A stretch of DNA of 15,209 nt, from positions 1 to 15,209 of the forward strand of contig CAZYUJ010000018.1 of assembly GCA_964650705.1 (NCBI GenBank), written 5' to 3'. Positions 14,901-15,209 of this stretch are shown here, in pieces. The stretch comes from Faeciplasma sp964650705 (GTDB lineage Bacteria; Bacillota; Clostridia; Oscillospirales; Ruminococcaceae). A model generated the notes under the pieces. The model did not search any database. It was not told the origin of the DNA and saw only the letters and a list, made by a program, of their open reading frames with translations. The stretch's first letter is position 1; every line of letters begins with the position of its first letter. Both the position numbers and the translations under genes were made by a program.

Positions 14901-14942
14901 TTTAGACAAAAGATTATCCCTATAAGAAGTCATTTGTCCAAA
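14901..14942. promoter_or_regulatory. Inverted repeat between the divergent promoters, candidate operator
   Basis: TTTAGACAAAAGA (14901-14913) and TCATTTGTCCAAA (14930-14942) are inverted copies matching at 11 of 13 positions. CATTTGT at 14931 recurs at 14951, 20 bp (two helical turns) away, in line with AraC-type direct-repeat binding. Confidence 0.5.
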
Positions 14943-14946
14943 CACA

Positions 14947-14992
14947 TTGACATTTGTTTAATCGTACAATATACTATAAGCAACGATTAAAC
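14947..14992 (+). promoter_or_regulatory. Promoter and operator of the HMA-domain (metal transport) gene
   Basis: TTGACA (14947-14952) and TATACT (14970-14975) are 17 bp apart. A perfect 10-bp inverted repeat, GTTTAATCGT (14956-14965) and ACGATTAAAC (14983-14992), brackets the -10 box with a 17-bp spacer. A bound regulator would block polymerase, so this is a good ArsR-type operator candidate. Confidence 0.72.
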
Positions 14993-15028
14993 GACCATTT
15001 AATTGAAACTTGAAAGGAGCATTACATT

Positions 15029-15209
15029 ATGAAGAAAACCTATAAGATCGAAGTTGACTGTGCAAACTGTGCACTGAAAATGGAGGATGCCGCAAAAAAG
15101 ACCGACGGTGTTAAAGAAGCAACTGTAAACTTTATGACACAGAAAATGATAGTTGAGTTTGAAGAAGGCGCCGATGCGGCAACCGTTATGAAAGCCGTTC
15201 TCAAAAACT
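15029..15209 (+). CDS. HMA-domain protein, probably start of a metal-transporting P-type ATPase (cut by window edge)
   Basis: Sixty codons are visible from ATG 15029, preceded by AAAGGAG (15013-15019), and the frame is open to the right edge. They form a heavy-metal-associated domain: KKTYKIEVDCANCALKMEDA, with the metal-binding pair C11 and C14, then the TVNFMTQKMIVEF strands. The CANC pair preceded by Asp is typical of Zn/Cd/Pb-type ATPases. A copper-chaperone-like small protein is also possible, since a single HMA domain is about 65-70 residues. Divergence from the ArsR-AraC regulator and the operator over its promoter support a metal-inducible efflux role. Confidence 0.85.
   Translation, partial: MKKTYKIEVDCANCALKMEDAAKKTDGVKEATVNFMTQKMIVEFEEGADAATVMKAVLKN

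Noticed and set aside
14826..14945. A 40-residue N-terminal extension of the ArsR-AraC regulator
   Set aside because: It would cover the gene's own promoter and ribosome site; ATG 14825 has a perfect AGGAGG.

Overview
The window looks like a low-to-mid GC Firmicute, probably a gut clostridium of the Oscillospirales/Ruminococcaceae kind. This rests on strong GGAGG-type ribosome sites, near-consensus sigma-A promoters, occasional TTG/GTG starts, and the protein families present. The assignment is an inference. A run of 100 N at 10186-10285 marks a scaffold gap, so the two halves may not be adjacent in the real chromosome.

Left half, 1-9882, is an accessory defence and mobile region, all on the + strand. 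It opens inside a type III restriction (Res) gene. A 68-codon unknown gene, the type III methyltransferase (Mod) and a TIR-like/DUF4062-like protein follow. The four genes overlap or abut, so they look like one translationally coupled operon. Next is a gene-free stretch (5977-6397) with an unusual chain of triloop hairpins and three copies of a 25-bp motif in inverted orientation. A clean promoter (6398-6426) then drives a second operon: an XRE regulator, a DUF1016/YhcG-type PD-(D/E)xK nuclease, a SWIM zinc-finger protein and a large serine recombinase.

The recombinase reading frame runs directly into a tandem array of ~173-bp units (9832 to the gap). Each unit carries an intrinsic terminator and a body whose two ends resemble a decayed leucine tRNA. 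This is probably the attachment region of the mobile element, and probably the reason the assembly broke here.

Right half, 10286-15209, looks like ordinary chromosome. It has two minus-strand phospholipid genes (CDP-alcohol phosphatidyltransferase, then a diacylglycerol-kinase-family lipid kinase) ending at a bidirectional terminator, and a relic of a histidine kinase. A + strand MBL/beta-CASP hydrolase starts at TTG behind a promoter with helically phased repeats. A convergent terminator separates it from a minus-strand ArsR-AraC fusion regulator. That regulator is divergent from a gene cut by the window edge whose start encodes a heavy-metal-associated (HMA) domain, probably a metal-exporting P-type ATPase. 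Inverted repeats in the divergent intergenic region are good operator candidates.
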